64,000 nucleotides of DNA from CAADGV01 sp040290295 (GTDB taxonomy: Bacteria > Bacteroidota > Ignavibacteria > UBA10030 > UBA6906), in contig PSMW01000014.1 of assembly GCA_040290295.1 (NCBI GenBank), forward strand, positions 22,932 through 86,931, given 5' to 3'. Position numbers and translations under genes: made by a program. Numbering within the stretch: position 1 is the first letter of the stretch; the number at the start of each line of letters is the position of its first letter. The notes below the pieces were generated by a model. It saw nothing but the letters and a program-made list of their open reading frames with translations. It ran no database searches and had not been told where the DNA came from. Below are positions 54,801 through 63,538 of this stretch, in pieces.

Positions 54801-55121
54801 ATGGCTGTGACCGTTCAAGACGTCGAACATGTTGCGGCGTTGGCTCGGCTCTCGTTCTCGCAAGAAGAAACTCTCCGCTTGGTACGCGAGTTGAACGACA
54901 TCTTGCGCTACATGGAACAGTTGAACACGCTCGATATATCGGCTGTAGAACCGCTTGCGCAGGTGGTCGAAGCATCCAATGGCTTTCGCGACGATGTTGT
55001 GAAGCCGGGCGTTACGCGCGACGAGGCGTTGTACAACGCACCGGCGAAGACCGATCGCTTCTTTCGCGTGCCGAAAGTCCTTGGCGAACACTCACCGAGC
55101 AACACCACCGGCACGCAATGA
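54801..55121 (+). CDS. gatC: Asp-tRNA(Asn)/Glu-tRNA(Gln) amidotransferase subunit C
   Basis: 106 residues. The conserved GatC core is present (VEHVAALARLSFSQEE, LNDILRYMEQLNTLD, VVKPGVTRDEALYNAP), with the usual tail near FRVPKV. GatC stabilises the GatA-GatB enzyme that amidates misacylated tRNAs, so this organism makes Gln-tRNA and/or Asn-tRNA indirectly. gatA and gatB are not in the window. The start is ATG 54801 by homology, and the end overlaps kdsB by ATGA. Confidence 0.93.
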   Translation: MAVTVQDVEHVAALARLSFSQEETLRLVRELNDILRYMEQLNTLDISAVEPLAQVVEASNGFRDDVVKPGVTRDEALYNAPAKTDRFFRVPKVLGEHSPSNTTGTQ

Positions 55122-55870
55122 GTCGCGCTGTCGCGATCATTCCGGCACGCTACGCGTCGCAACGGCTTCCGGCAAAACCTCTTGCGGAGATCGCGGGAAA
55201 GCCGATGATCCAACACGTGTACGAACAAGCGGCGCGAGCATCGTTGATCGAACGCGTGCTCGTCGCAACCGACGACGAACGCATCGCCGAAACGGTTCAT
55301 CGCTTCGGCGGCGTCGCTCTCATGACGCCCTCGTCCTTGCAGAGCGGCACCGATCGCGTTGCATTTGTTGCACAAAGCGCGACGGATGCCGACATCATCG
55401 TCAACATGCAAGGCGACGAGCCGCTCATGGCGCCTGCGATGATCGACGAGGGGGTGCGACTGGTTGACGCAGGAACTGCACCTGTGGGTACGCTCGTGCG
55501 CCGTATCGATCGTGATGAGGAATTGTTTAATCCGAACGTCGTCAAGGTGGTCCTCGGCAAAGACGGCGCGTGCCTGTATTTTTCTCGCTCGCCCATTCCG
55601 TTTGGGCGAGATCTTGCACACAGTGAGTGGTTGCGCCATCATACATACTACAAACACATCGGGCTGTACGTGTTTCGGCGATCGTTTCTCTTGCACTTCC
55701 CGACGATGGCGCAAACCCCGTTAGAGCGCGCCGAGAAACTCGAACAGCTTCGTATCTTGGAACACGGCTTCACTATCGCGGCAGCCGTTACTACATACGA
55801 TTCGATCCCGGTGGATACGCCGGAGGATTTGGAACGAGTCAGAAGGATTCTGGCAAGCCATCATGCCTGA
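55118..55870 (+). CDS. kdsB: 3-deoxy-manno-octulosonate cytidylyltransferase
   Basis: 250 residues. AIIPARYASQRLPAKPLAEI is the CTP-binding loop; VLVATDDERI, SGTDRVAFVAQ, VNMQGDEPLM and the late YKHIGLYVFRR and SIPVDTPEDLERV are KdsB motifs. It activates Kdo as CMP-Kdo for the inner core of LPS. It overlaps gatC by four bases and DUF502 by eight. Confidence 0.96.
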   Translation: MSRAVAIIPARYASQRLPAKPLAEIAGKPMIQHVYEQAARASLIERVLVATDDERIAETVHRFGGVALMTPSSLQSGTDRVAFVAQSATDADIIVNMQGDEPLMAPAMIDEGVRLVDAGTAPVGTLVRRIDRDEELFNPNVVKVVLGKDGACLYFSRSPIPFGRDLAHSEWLRHHTYYKHIGLYVFRRSFLLHFPTMAQTPLERAEKLEQLRILEHGFTIAAAVTTYDSIPVDTPEDLERVRRILASHHA

Positions 55871-56492
55871 CGAACAAAAAGGCTTTTGGGGTGAACTGCG
55901 CACGACGTTCCTGCGCGGCGTTGTCGTCATCATCCCTCTCGCGTTGACGTATTGGTTTTTCGTTTCCCTCCTCAACGGCATCGACGGTATCTTGTCGCCG
56001 ATGTTGGAAGATGCCATCGGGCGGAGAGTGCCCGGTCTCGGCTTCACCGCCATGATGGTGATTATTCTGATCGTCGGATTGCTCTCCCGCAACCTTGTCG
56101 GGAAAGTGTTGTTCACGAGTTTCGAGAACTTGCTCCAGCAGATCCCGTTCGTCCGTTCCGTGTACAGTGCCATCAAAGATCTCGTGGGTGCCTTTACGAT
56201 CGGCGGGAAGGGCAAAACCTTTCGCGAAGTCGTGATGATCGAATACCCGCGTCCCGGTTTGTACACATTGGCATTCGTTACCAACCAGATGAGCTTCAGG
56301 GACGTGCATGATCGAACGAAGGAGTTGATCAACGTGTATATTCCGAATCCGCCCAATCCAACGTCCGGCGTGCTCATTCTCGTACCAAAAGAACACGTTG
56401 TGCATTTGAACTTGACGATCGAACAGGGACTGAAATTAGTGTTATCGGGTGGTATCGTCACGCCCGAACGATTCGAACAACTTCGTCGCTGA
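55863..56492 (+). CDS. DUF502 membrane protein
   Basis: 209 residues. Two N-terminal membrane helices (GVVVIIPLALTYWFFVSLL and GLGFTAMMVIILIVGLLS) precede the family motif IPFVRSVYSAIKDLV. A soluble beta-rich C-terminal part follows, with VVMIEYPRPGLYTLAFVT and IPNPPNPTSGVLILVP. Members are widespread and uncharacterised, predicted to sit in the inner membrane with a cytoplasmic domain. It overlaps kdsB by eight bases and precedes pyrG by 26, so it belongs to the operon. Confidence 0.9.
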   Translation: MPDEQKGFWGELRTTFLRGVVVIIPLALTYWFFVSLLNGIDGILSPMLEDAIGRRVPGLGFTAMMVIILIVGLLSRNLVGKVLFTSFENLLQQIPFVRSVYSAIKDLVGAFTIGGKGKTFREVVMIEYPRPGLYTLAFVTNQMSFRDVHDRTKELINVYIPNPPNPTSGVLILVPKEHVVHLNLTIEQGLKLVLSGGIVTPERFEQLRR

Positions 56493-56518
56493 AGTGATCT
56501 AGCCCGATAGTGAATCTC

Positions 56519-58153
56519 ATGGTGAAGCGCCGTCAACGCGTCAAATATCTTTTCGTTACGGGAGGCGTGGTCTCCTCTCTCGGCAAAGGTATCGCCTCCG
56601 CTTCCATCGGCTTACTCCTGAAGCTGCGAGGTCTGCGCGTCACCATTCAAAAATTCGATCCGTATCTCAACGTCGATCCGGGTACGATGAATCCGTTCCA
56701 ACACGGCGAGGTGTACGTGACAGACGACGGCGCCGAAACCGATCTCGATCTGGGCCACTACGAACGGTTTCTCGACATCACGACATCACGGAAGAACAAC
56801 TCGACGACTGGACAGATCTATCATGAAGTGATCACGAAAGAGCGTCGCGGCGATTACCTCGGTGCAACGGTGCAAGTGATCCCCCACATCACCGACGAGA
56901 TCAAACGTCGCTTCGAGGCGTTGGGACAGACCGGCGAGTACGACGTCGTGATTACCGAAGTGGGAGGAACGGTCGGCGATATCGAGAGTCTTCCGTTTCT
57001 CGAAGCCATGCGGCAGTTCATGTTCAAGGTGGGGCGAACGAACGCCATCGCCATCCACGTCACGCTGGTTCCGTATATCAGCTCTGCCGGCGAAACGAAA
57101 ACAAAACCGACACAACACAGCGTCAAGGCGTTGTTGGAGCTTGGCATCCAACCCGACCTCCTGATCTGTCGCACGGATCAGCCTTTGGCGCAAGACGTCC
57201 GTGAGAAAATCGCTCTCTTCACCAACGTGGAACCGGATTCGGTCATCGACGGGAGAGATGTGCCTACGATCTATGAAGTGCCGTTAGTCTATGCAGAGCA
57301 GGAGGTAGATGAGATCATTTTGGAGAAGTTGGATTTGACCTGTCCGCGTCCTAACCTGCGAGAGTGGAAGAAGTTCGTCGAGCGCGTGAAGGAACCTGCC
57401 GGAAGGGTAACCATCGGCATTTGCGGCAAATACACCGAACATCAAGACGCATACAAGAGCATAGCGGAGTCGTTCGTCCATGCCGGTGCGGCGAACAACG
57501 TCGGTGTGGACCTCCGATGGATTCGCGCGGAGGACGTCGAGCGTGACGGTGCGGAAAAGCATTTAATCAATATCGCTGGCTTGCTCGTTGCTCCCGGGTT
57601 CGGCGAGCGGGGGATCGAAGGGAAGATCAGCGCCATCGAGTACGTGCGCACGCACAAGATTCCCTTCTTCGGGATCTGTCTCGGCTTGCAATGCGCCGTC
57701 ATCGAATTTGCGCGACACGTGTGCGGGATGGAGCGCGCCAACAGCACCGAGTTCAAACCGACCGATCAGAATGTGATCGACTTGATGTTGGAACAGAAGA
57801 ACGTGAAGAAGTACGGGGGGACAATGCGCTTGGGCGCCTACCCCTGCAAGCTTACCAAAGGCACGAAAGCATACCAAGCATATCGACAAGAGTTGATCTC
57901 CGAACGCCACCGTCACCGCTTTGAAGTGAACGACGAATTCAAGCACAAGTTAGCGGCGAAAGGCATGATCTTCGGCGGCATCTGTCCCGATAACGGACTG
58001 ACGGAAATCATCGAACTGCCCGATCATCCTTGGTTCGTCGGCGTGCAGTTTCATCCCGAATTGAAATCCCGCGCGACGAATCCTCACCCTCTGTTTCGAG
58101 AGTTTGTCAAGGCAGCACTCGAGTATCAAGAAGAGCACTTAGGGAGCGACTGA
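56519..58153 (+). CDS. pyrG: CTP synthase
   Basis: 544 residues. The synthetase half has YLFVTGGVVSSLGKGI, KFDPYLNVDPGTMNPFQHG and ITEVGGTVGDIES. The glutaminase half has FGICLGLQCAVIEF with its nucleophile Cys and GVQFHPELKS with the catalytic His. It converts UTP to CTP using glutamine. That supplies CTP for kdsB and phospholipid synthesis, whose genes share the operon. ATG 56519 is preferred; GTG 56510 is possible. It is the last gene of the operon. Confidence 0.97.
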   Translation: MVKRRQRVKYLFVTGGVVSSLGKGIASASIGLLLKLRGLRVTIQKFDPYLNVDPGTMNPFQHGEVYVTDDGAETDLDLGHYERFLDITTSRKNNSTTGQIYHEVITKERRGDYLGATVQVIPHITDEIKRRFEALGQTGEYDVVITEVGGTVGDIESLPFLEAMRQFMFKVGRTNAIAIHVTLVPYISSAGETKTKPTQHSVKALLELGIQPDLLICRTDQPLAQDVREKIALFTNVEPDSVIDGRDVPTIYEVPLVYAEQEVDEIILEKLDLTCPRPNLREWKKFVERVKEPAGRVTIGICGKYTEHQDAYKSIAESFVHAGAANNVGVDLRWIRAEDVERDGAEKHLINIAGLLVAPGFGERGIEGKISAIEYVRTHKIPFFGICLGLQCAVIEFARHVCGMERANSTEFKPTDQNVIDLMLEQKNVKKYGGTMRLGAYPCKLTKGTKAYQAYRQELISERHRHRFEVNDEFKHKLAAKGMIFGGICPDNGLTEIIELPDHPWFVGVQFHPELKSRATNPHPLFREFVKAALEYQEEHLGSD

Positions 58154-58357
58154 CGCCGGGTTTGTTCCGTCGTTGAACCGTCCCGTTGGGGCTCTCGAAT
58201 CTCGTTGTTCGTCCTCACCCAACTCATCCTCCATTGTATGGCGCGGTGAGTTCTTCAGATCATCAGCAACGAAAACTCTCTCTCGGGTGTCAAAGCGCAG
58301 CAGAAATCTCTCCAGCCCCCACGGACACCACCGATGTCGTTGCAGTAATCAGGGGGC

Positions 58358-58573
58358 GTGATCGAGGCGGAGGATGCTGCCATCGAGCACTACAACAAGT
58401 TCATCGAGTTGTGCAACGACGCGCACGGCTATGTAACTCAGGACCTGTGTCTCACCGTCCTTACCGACGAGGTTTGTCCCGCTGTGCCATTGTACGAACG
58501 AGTGTTTACAACCCCTTGCTCCAGTCAAGGGATTTCATGTGTCAACCCGCCTTTCATTTTGCACGATCATTGA
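58358..58573 (+). pseudogene. Fragment of a ferritin-like (bacterioferritin/Dps-type) gene
   Basis: The frame starts VIEAEDAAIEHYNKFIELCN and VTQDLCLTVLTDE, the third and fourth helix pattern of ferritin-like proteins (ExxAIxHY ... TxDLxxxLLxDE). It then loses similarity where DEEEHxxxFE would be expected (here VCPAVPLYERV). The upstream half of the gene is absent. It is most likely a decayed C-terminal piece. The rest of 58154-58804 shows no supportable gene. Confidence 0.5.
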
Positions 58574-58804
58574 GATCACTGTGAGCGGGGATTACACAAT
58601 ACCGTGAGGCAAACCGCCGTGGTGAGTCCCTCATCTGGATGACTCACTGATGCTGAACGAGCAATGGAGCAAGCACGTTACGTTTAGCCAACTTGAGTTT
58701 TGACATCTCTTATCCAGCGTGCGAGCGCCGGTTCACCGTTGGTAAGACGCTGCGTCGCCCTTGCTTTTTTAGCATCGTCCGAGCGGTTCGGTGGCACTCG
58801 CCCA

Positions 58805-59563
58805 TCATGTATCGAATTGAGCAAGAAACTCTGTTGGATTGTCCTTGGTGGGCCACAACGGTTCCTGTTTGTAGCCTAGCTCTTGCAGAAACGCGAGGCA
58901 AGACGATCGCAATTCATCAGAATGGGTTGACAAGAGAATTTTTGGTCGTGACTTGCGAAGTGTTTCCTTGGCTCCCTTCAGAACTGAGAGTTCTGCGCCT
59001 TCTACATCTATTTTTATCACATGCGGAAGCATGCTCAATTGCCGTGAAACATCATCAATCGTAACCGTTGGAACCAAAGACACTTTTTCACAGCTTGCCG
59101 CATCGGCAAAATTTCCGGTTCTTATGTGTCCCTCAGCGTAGTTCTTGCCAGCCGAGAAAATCGCAAGAGATAATGTGTCAGAACATGCTGCCGAGATAAT
59201 TATGACATTCTCTGCTTTGTTCAATTGAACATGTCGATAGAGATATGCCAAATTCCTGACCGCAGGCTCAAACGCTATCACCATGCCAGAAGATCCTACA
59301 CATCTCGATCCGAGAATCGTGTAGTAGCCGACGTTTGCGCCAACATCAAAACATACCTGGCCCTTCTTCAAGAGATCGACGAAAACTTTAGTCTGTTGAG
59401 GTTCGACCAGATTGAGATATACTGTGCTCCCCCCGCCCTCCCCAGATAACGATCCGAGTATGAACCGGGCGCCCTTCAAAGGTCCTCGCACGACGGGATA
59501 TGCCAATCGAGGCATAAACTGTCCAATAAGTGAACCAGCAATAGGTCTGAATGTGTTTCGCAT
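58805..59563 (-). CDS. FkbM-family methyltransferase
   Basis: 252 residues. CFDVGANVGYYTILGSR is the S-adenosylmethionine-binding loop, IAFEPAVRNL the acidic end of strand 2, and PHVIKIDVEGAELSVLKGA the FkbM signature; LLSTHSDE is near the end. It would O-methylate a sugar or another small molecule, often in surface glycans. The gene is visibly less G+C-rich than its neighbours and is surrounded by gene remnants, which suggests it was acquired. GGAGG lies 12 bases before ATG 59563. No glycan cluster is adjacent. Confidence 0.85.
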   Translation of the reverse strand: MRNTFRPIAGSLIGQFMPRLAYPVVRGPLKGARFILGSLSGEGGGSTVYLNLVEPQQTKVFVDLLKKGQVCFDVGANVGYYTILGSRCVGSSGMVIAFEPAVRNLAYLYRHVQLNKAENVIIISAACSDTLSLAIFSAGKNYAEGHIRTGNFADAASCEKVSLVPTVTIDDVSRQLSMLPHVIKIDVEGAELSVLKGAKETLRKSRPKILLSTHSDELRSSCLAFLQELGYKQEPLWPTKDNPTEFLAQFDT

Positions 59564-59734
59564 GTTACTTTGCCTCCAGAGATGGTAGCATTCTTCGTTG
59601 GCTATTTCCGGGCGGCGCTACTCTGAGCGTTTCAGCAGCTATGCAAGCTAAGATTGTTGCTTCGGTCCGGGCTGATGGAGTGCCTCGAGAACGGCAATCA
59701 CTACCATACCTCAGATCAGTGGTGGTGTAATCCT

Positions 59735-59884
59735 TTACGCTGAAAAGAACCACAACTCACGTTCCGGCGCGGAGAGAACAACTTTGGCGTTTGCTGCATC
59801 TCCCACGTCGTGCACGGTGGTGTCGTCGCTAAGGAAGCGCTTGATCCCCTGACGAATCAATTCGTGATCATCGCGGACGAGCAT
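59735..59884 (-). pseudogene. Truncated response-regulator receiver domain
   Basis: Forty-nine codons read on the minus strand. MLVRDDHELIRQGIKRFLSD matches the start of NarL/LuxR-type receivers, with the acidic DD pair. VGDAANAKVVL follows, then SAPERELWFFSA and a stop. The phospho-acceptor Asp, the rest of the receiver and the DNA-binding domain are missing. The SAPEREL part resembles the L(T/S)PRE start of a LuxR HTH, which suggests an internal deletion. No FkbM or epimerase homology overlaps it. The flanking stretches 59564-59734 and 59885-59917 contain nothing else that I can support. Confidence 0.6.
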
Positions 59885-59917
59885 CTTCGCGTTCCGTCGT
59901 CTTGGTGGATGGTACTC

Positions 59918-60898
59918 CTACAACAGACCCGCCTGACGATACCAGCGGTAGGCTCTGGTAATCGTTTCGTCGAATGGGGTGATGGTATAGCCCAACTCGC
60001 GCTCTGCCTTCGCGGAAGAATACCAGTTGAACTTTCCTGCCCCGGCAATCAAGTCCGGCGTGATGATCGGCTCGATGCCTAAAGCGGAGGACACGCGTTC
60101 GACGAGCACAGCGGCAACGCGCACGAACGGGAGCGGAAGCTTTGCGATGGGGGGCAATCCGCCGATGATCCGAGCGGTGCGGCGGAAAATCTCTTTATGA
60201 GTAAGATTCTCACCGCCGAGGATGTATCGTTCGCCACACCGCCCGCGCAGCGCTGCGGCAATCATCCCGTTCACCACGTCACCAACATACACAACATTCA
60301 TCCCGCCATCAAGGGAGAACGGTACTTGCCATCGTTTGACGCGACGAAGGATATCGCCGCCGTGGAAGTGAATGTCGCGCTCGCCCACGACAACTGCAGG
60401 ATTCACAATAACGGCAAAGAGTCCCTGCGCCACACCTCGCCGCACCTCCTCTTCCGCCTTGAATTTAGAGAACTTGTATCCGCTCGTACGGTGCCAATTG
60501 AACGGAGTCTCTTCAGTGGCAAGTTCTCCTTCAGGCGGGTATCCGATCGCGGCAACGGAGCTTGTGTGGACAAGCTTCTGCACGCCGCACGCGAGGCAGG
60601 CTCCGACAACGTTGCGTGTGCCTTGAACGTTGACAATGAGTTGCTCCTCGGCTTTGCTTCGCTCGAACGTTACCATCGCAGCACAATGGAACACCGTGTC
60701 GCATCCCATCATCGCTTCGCGTAGCGAGGCGGGATCGCGCACATCGCCCAGACAATGTTCCACATCCACACCGGCGATGGCGCGCAGGTCGGAGGTCGGC
60801 CGACGGAGGATGCGCACGCGCACGCCTTCGCTCGTCAGACGAGCGGCAAGGTTCGAACCGATACATCCCGTACCCCCGGTGACCAGAACGTGTTTCAT
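59918..60898 (-). CDS. NAD-dependent epimerase/dehydratase (extended SDR)
   Basis: 326 residues. LVTGGTGCIGSNLAARL is the NAD(P)-binding loop, VFHCAAMVTF and KLVHTSSVAAIG are SDR motifs, and the active site is Y-K-F-S-K in SGYKFSKFKAEEE (YxxxK). The dihydroflavonol-reductase-like or sterol-dehydrogenase-like layout suggests it works on an NDP-sugar or a hydroxy/keto group of a hydrophobic compound; the substrate is not determinable. It overlaps the upstream hydrolase gene by four bases (ATGA). Confidence 0.85.
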   Translation of the reverse strand: MKHVLVTGGTGCIGSNLAARLTSEGVRVRILRRPTSDLRAIAGVDVEHCLGDVRDPASLREAMMGCDTVFHCAAMVTFERSKAEEQLIVNVQGTRNVVGACLACGVQKLVHTSSVAAIGYPPEGELATEETPFNWHRTSGYKFSKFKAEEEVRRGVAQGLFAVIVNPAVVVGERDIHFHGGDILRRVKRWQVPFSLDGGMNVVYVGDVVNGMIAAALRGRCGERYILGGENLTHKEIFRRTARIIGGLPPIAKLPLPFVRVAAVLVERVSSALGIEPIITPDLIAGAGKFNWYSSAKAERELGYTITPFDETITRAYRWYRQAGLL

Positions 60899-61743
60899 GA
60901 CGACGCGACGCGATCAAGAAACGCGAGCAGGCGGCGGTTGAATTCTTGTGGATTTTCCATATTGCTCATGTGCGCGGCGGCGGGGATGAGATGCATTTCC
61001 GATCCGGGGATCTTTTCGTGCATTGCTTGCGACGAAGAGGGAGGCGTCGTCACGTCCTTCTCGCCGACGAGAATCAGTGCCGGAATGGTGATCTGCGAGA
61101 GCGATGCGGTCGTATCGGTGCGGGAGGCGAGCGCCAACAGCGTCCCAACGATGCTCAACGGCGGCGTTGCTGCGATGATTTTCTTGATGCGACTGATCGC
61201 TTCGGGTCGCGTGGTGAACGTTTCGGGAGCGAAGACATTCTTGACAAAGGCTTCCGCAAAGACCTCCGATCCATGAGCACGGACAGCCTTGATGGTATCG
61301 AACCGTTTGAATTTGGCTTCGTTGCTGTCCGCTTCGCTGCGTGTATCGCACAGGACTGCGGCTCGGAAACGCTGAGGTTCCCGTTCGAGCGCACGCAGGG
61401 CAATGTATCCGCCCATGGAAAGCCCGACGATGACCGCCGTGTCGATCTTCCATACATCCATCAATCCAAAGAGATCATCCACATGATGTTCGATCGTAAA
61501 TTGTCCCTCGCCGACATAGCTTTTGCCGTGCCCGCGGATGTCGTAGGCAAGAGCACGGTAGCGGCGGGCAACCTCCGCAATCTGGTCGCTCCACATTTCA
61601 TGACTGAACGGAAAACCGTGGAGGAAGATGACGGGCATAGCATCGGGCTTGCCTTCATCGACGTACCAAAACGGAATATCGTTGCAATAGATGTACATAC
61701 GTTCCTGATCCTCGTGAGATAAGAGCGCACGTACAGTATCCAT
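60895..61743 (-). CDS. Alpha/beta hydrolase
   Basis: About 282 residues. VIFLHGFPFSHEMW is the HG oxyanion motif, YDIRGHGKS the usual strand 4 region, GLSMGGYIALR the nucleophile elbow, LILVGEKDVTTPP carries the acid and IPAAAHMSNMENP the His. The fold is like non-haem haloperoxidases and 3-oxoadipate enol-lactonases. It is cytoplasmic and co-translated with the epimerase. ATG 61743 is chosen because the longer upstream frame overlaps the divergent promoter at 61777-61805. Confidence 0.85.
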   Translation of the reverse strand: MDTVRALLSHEDQERMYIYCNDIPFWYVDEGKPDAMPVIFLHGFPFSHEMWSDQIAEVARRYRALAYDIRGHGKSYVGEGQFTIEHHVDDLFGLMDVWKIDTAVIVGLSMGGYIALRALEREPQRFRAAVLCDTRSEADSNEAKFKRFDTIKAVRAHGSEVFAEAFVKNVFAPETFTTRPEAISRIKKIIAATPPLSIVGTLLALASRTDTTASLSQITIPALILVGEKDVTTPPSSSQAMHEKIPGSEMHLIPAAAHMSNMENPQEFNRRLLAFLDRVASS

Positions 61744-61776
61744 TTCGATCAACTTTGTCAAGTACTGTGTAGAGCG

Positions 61777-61805
61777 TTGAACGTTGGACAATGTTTTGGT
61801 ATATT
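61777..61805 (+). promoter_or_regulatory. Promoter of the M20 peptidase gene
   Basis: TTGAAC (61777-61782), 17 bases, TATATT (61800-61805). It lies 42 bases before ATG 61848 in the divergent gap. Confidence 0.65.
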
Positions 61806-61847
61806 CATCTGTACCATTCGCTCCCATCACTCATTCGGAGACTCACC

Positions 61848-63272
61848 ATGGAGAACGTTCTCGCATATCTTGAACAGCATAAAGACCGCTTCCTCGCTGA
61901 ACTCAAAGAGTTGCTCGCCATTCCGAGCGTGAGCACGAATCCCGAACAGAAGGCGGAGGTCGAGCGCTGCGCGCATTGGGTTGCCGACCACATGCGAAAT
62001 ATTGGTCTCGAGCACGTGCAGGTGATACCGACAGGAGGGCATCCCATTGTGTACGGCGATTGGCTGAACGCACCCGGCAAGCCGACCGTGCTGCTCTACG
62101 GTCACTACGATGTGCAGCCACCCGAACCCTTGGAGTTGTGGACGTCGCCGCCGTTCGAAGCCACCATCCGTGGCCACAACCTCTACGCACGCGGCTCGGC
62201 CGACGACAAAGGGCAGGTGTTCATCCATTTGAAGAGCATCGAAGCGTATTTAAAGAATACGAATACGGGCGCGTTGCCTGTCAACATCAAGCTCTTGATT
62301 GAGGGCGAGGAAGAAATCGGCAGTGAGCATCTCGTTCCCTTCGTAAAGGAACACAAAGACCTGCTCGACGCCGATCTCGTCTTGATTTCCGATTCGGCGA
62401 TGTTTGCCAAAGGCATCCCATCGATCTGTTACGGCTTGCGCGGACTTGCATACATGCAGGTTGATTTGGTTGGTCCGAACAAAGATTTGCACTCAGGCTC
62501 CTTCGGCGGAACCGTGCACAATCCGATCCAAGCGCTTGCCGAGATCATCGCACAACTCCATGACAAAAACGGACGCGTGAACATTCCGGGCTTCTACAAG
62601 GATGTTCGCCCGCTCACGAAAAAAGAGCGCGACGCGTTCCGTAAGCTGCCGTGGAACGACAAGAAGTACGCGCAAGAGTTGGGGGTGAAGCAGCTTTATG
62701 GAGAGAAGGGATTCAGCACGCTCGAACGAGTGTGGGCGCGCCCCACCTTAGAGTGTAACGGGATTTGGGGAGGGTTCACGGGAGAAGGAGCAAAAACAGT
62801 CTTGCCCTCCAAAGCTTCAGCAAAAATTTCGATGCGTTTGGTCCCCGATCAAAAGGCGGACAAGATTGCGAAATTGTTCGAACGCCACATCAAGAAGGTT
62901 ACCCCAAAAACCGTTAGCGTCACGGTTCGTTACCTGCACGGCGGTGAACCTGCGATCACGCCGATCGATTCACCAGGTGTTCGAGCTGCAGTGGCTGCGC
63001 TCGAGAAAGGGTTCGGCAAGAAGCCGCTGTATCAGCGAGAAGGCGGATCGATTCCGATCGTTGTGCAGTTCAAGGAAGAGTTAGGTCTCGATACCGTCCT
63101 GCTCGGCTTCGGCTTACCCGATGAGAATGCGCACGCGCCCGACGAGTTCATCAATCTCGATAACTTCTTCAACGGCATGAAGACGAGCGCTCATTTCTTC
63201 GCCGAATTGCCGAACACCATGGAGACGACGACGGCGAGACCGAAGCGAGCGCAGCGCAATGCTTCGCGTTGA
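61848..63272 (+). CDS. M20-family dipeptidase/carboxypeptidase
   Basis: 474 residues. LLYGHYDVQPPEPLELW carries the first zinc-binding His and its partner Asp. LYARGSADDKGQ gives the bridging Asp, LIEGEEEIGSEHL the general-base Glu pair and a zinc ligand, and ISDSAMF the next; the final zinc His falls in the late part (PDENAHAPDEF). A dimerisation domain follows residue 200. It releases dipeptides or N-terminal residues in the cytoplasm. GGAG precedes ATG 61848. The -35 box of the tRNA-His promoter overlaps its stop codon. Confidence 0.9.
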   Translation: MENVLAYLEQHKDRFLAELKELLAIPSVSTNPEQKAEVERCAHWVADHMRNIGLEHVQVIPTGGHPIVYGDWLNAPGKPTVLLYGHYDVQPPEPLELWTSPPFEATIRGHNLYARGSADDKGQVFIHLKSIEAYLKNTNTGALPVNIKLLIEGEEEIGSEHLVPFVKEHKDLLDADLVLISDSAMFAKGIPSICYGLRGLAYMQVDLVGPNKDLHSGSFGGTVHNPIQALAEIIAQLHDKNGRVNIPGFYKDVRPLTKKERDAFRKLPWNDKKYAQELGVKQLYGEKGFSTLERVWARPTLECNGIWGGFTGEGAKTVLPSKASAKISMRLVPDQKADKIAKLFERHIKKVTPKTVSVTVRYLHGGEPAITPIDSPGVRAAVAALEKGFGKKPLYQREGGSIPIVVQFKEELGLDTVLLGFGLPDENAHAPDEFINLDNFFNGMKTSAHFFAELPNTMETTTARPKRAQRNASR

Positions 63273-63297
63273 TTCTTCTTGGCGCTTTCAGTATCTT
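63269..63297 (+). promoter_or_regulatory. Promoter of tRNA-His
   Basis: TTGATT (63269-63274, sharing its TGA with the stop codon of the M20 gene), 17 bases, TATCTT (63292-63297). The tRNA starts 23 bases on. Confidence 0.6.
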
Positions 63298-63320
63298 TTC
63301 ATCGCAAGGATGTCCCTGTT

Positions 63321-63397
63321 GCCGACGTAGCTCAGTTGGTTAGAGCATCAGATTGTGGATCTGAGGGTCGTAGGTTCGAGTCCTACCGTCGGTACCA
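63321..63397 (+). tRNA. trnH: tRNA-His (anticodon GTG) without encoded G-1
   Basis: The cloverleaf is complete: acceptor GCCGACG with CGTCGGT, D-stem GCTC/GAGC, anticodon stem TCAGA/TCTGA around TTGTGGA, T-stem GTAGG/CCTAC with TTCGAGT, and encoded CCA. Base -1 (63320) is T, not the usual G. Position 72 is T, pairing as G1:U72, and the discriminator (63394) is A, not C. This is the arrangement described for a clade of alphaproteobacteria in which histidyl-tRNA synthetase no longer needs G-1. Confidence 0.95.
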
Positions 63398-63538
63398 TGC
63401 TCGACCGATTGTGTGAGTCACTCCACCAGAACGGATTCAGAGGAGTGCATGTTGTTCGCCTGCGTGGTGCGCATCCACGCGGGCGATTGCATTTTCTACG
63501 CGATGCATTCGAGCTGCCCCCCGTTCCTCGGTCCGTTC

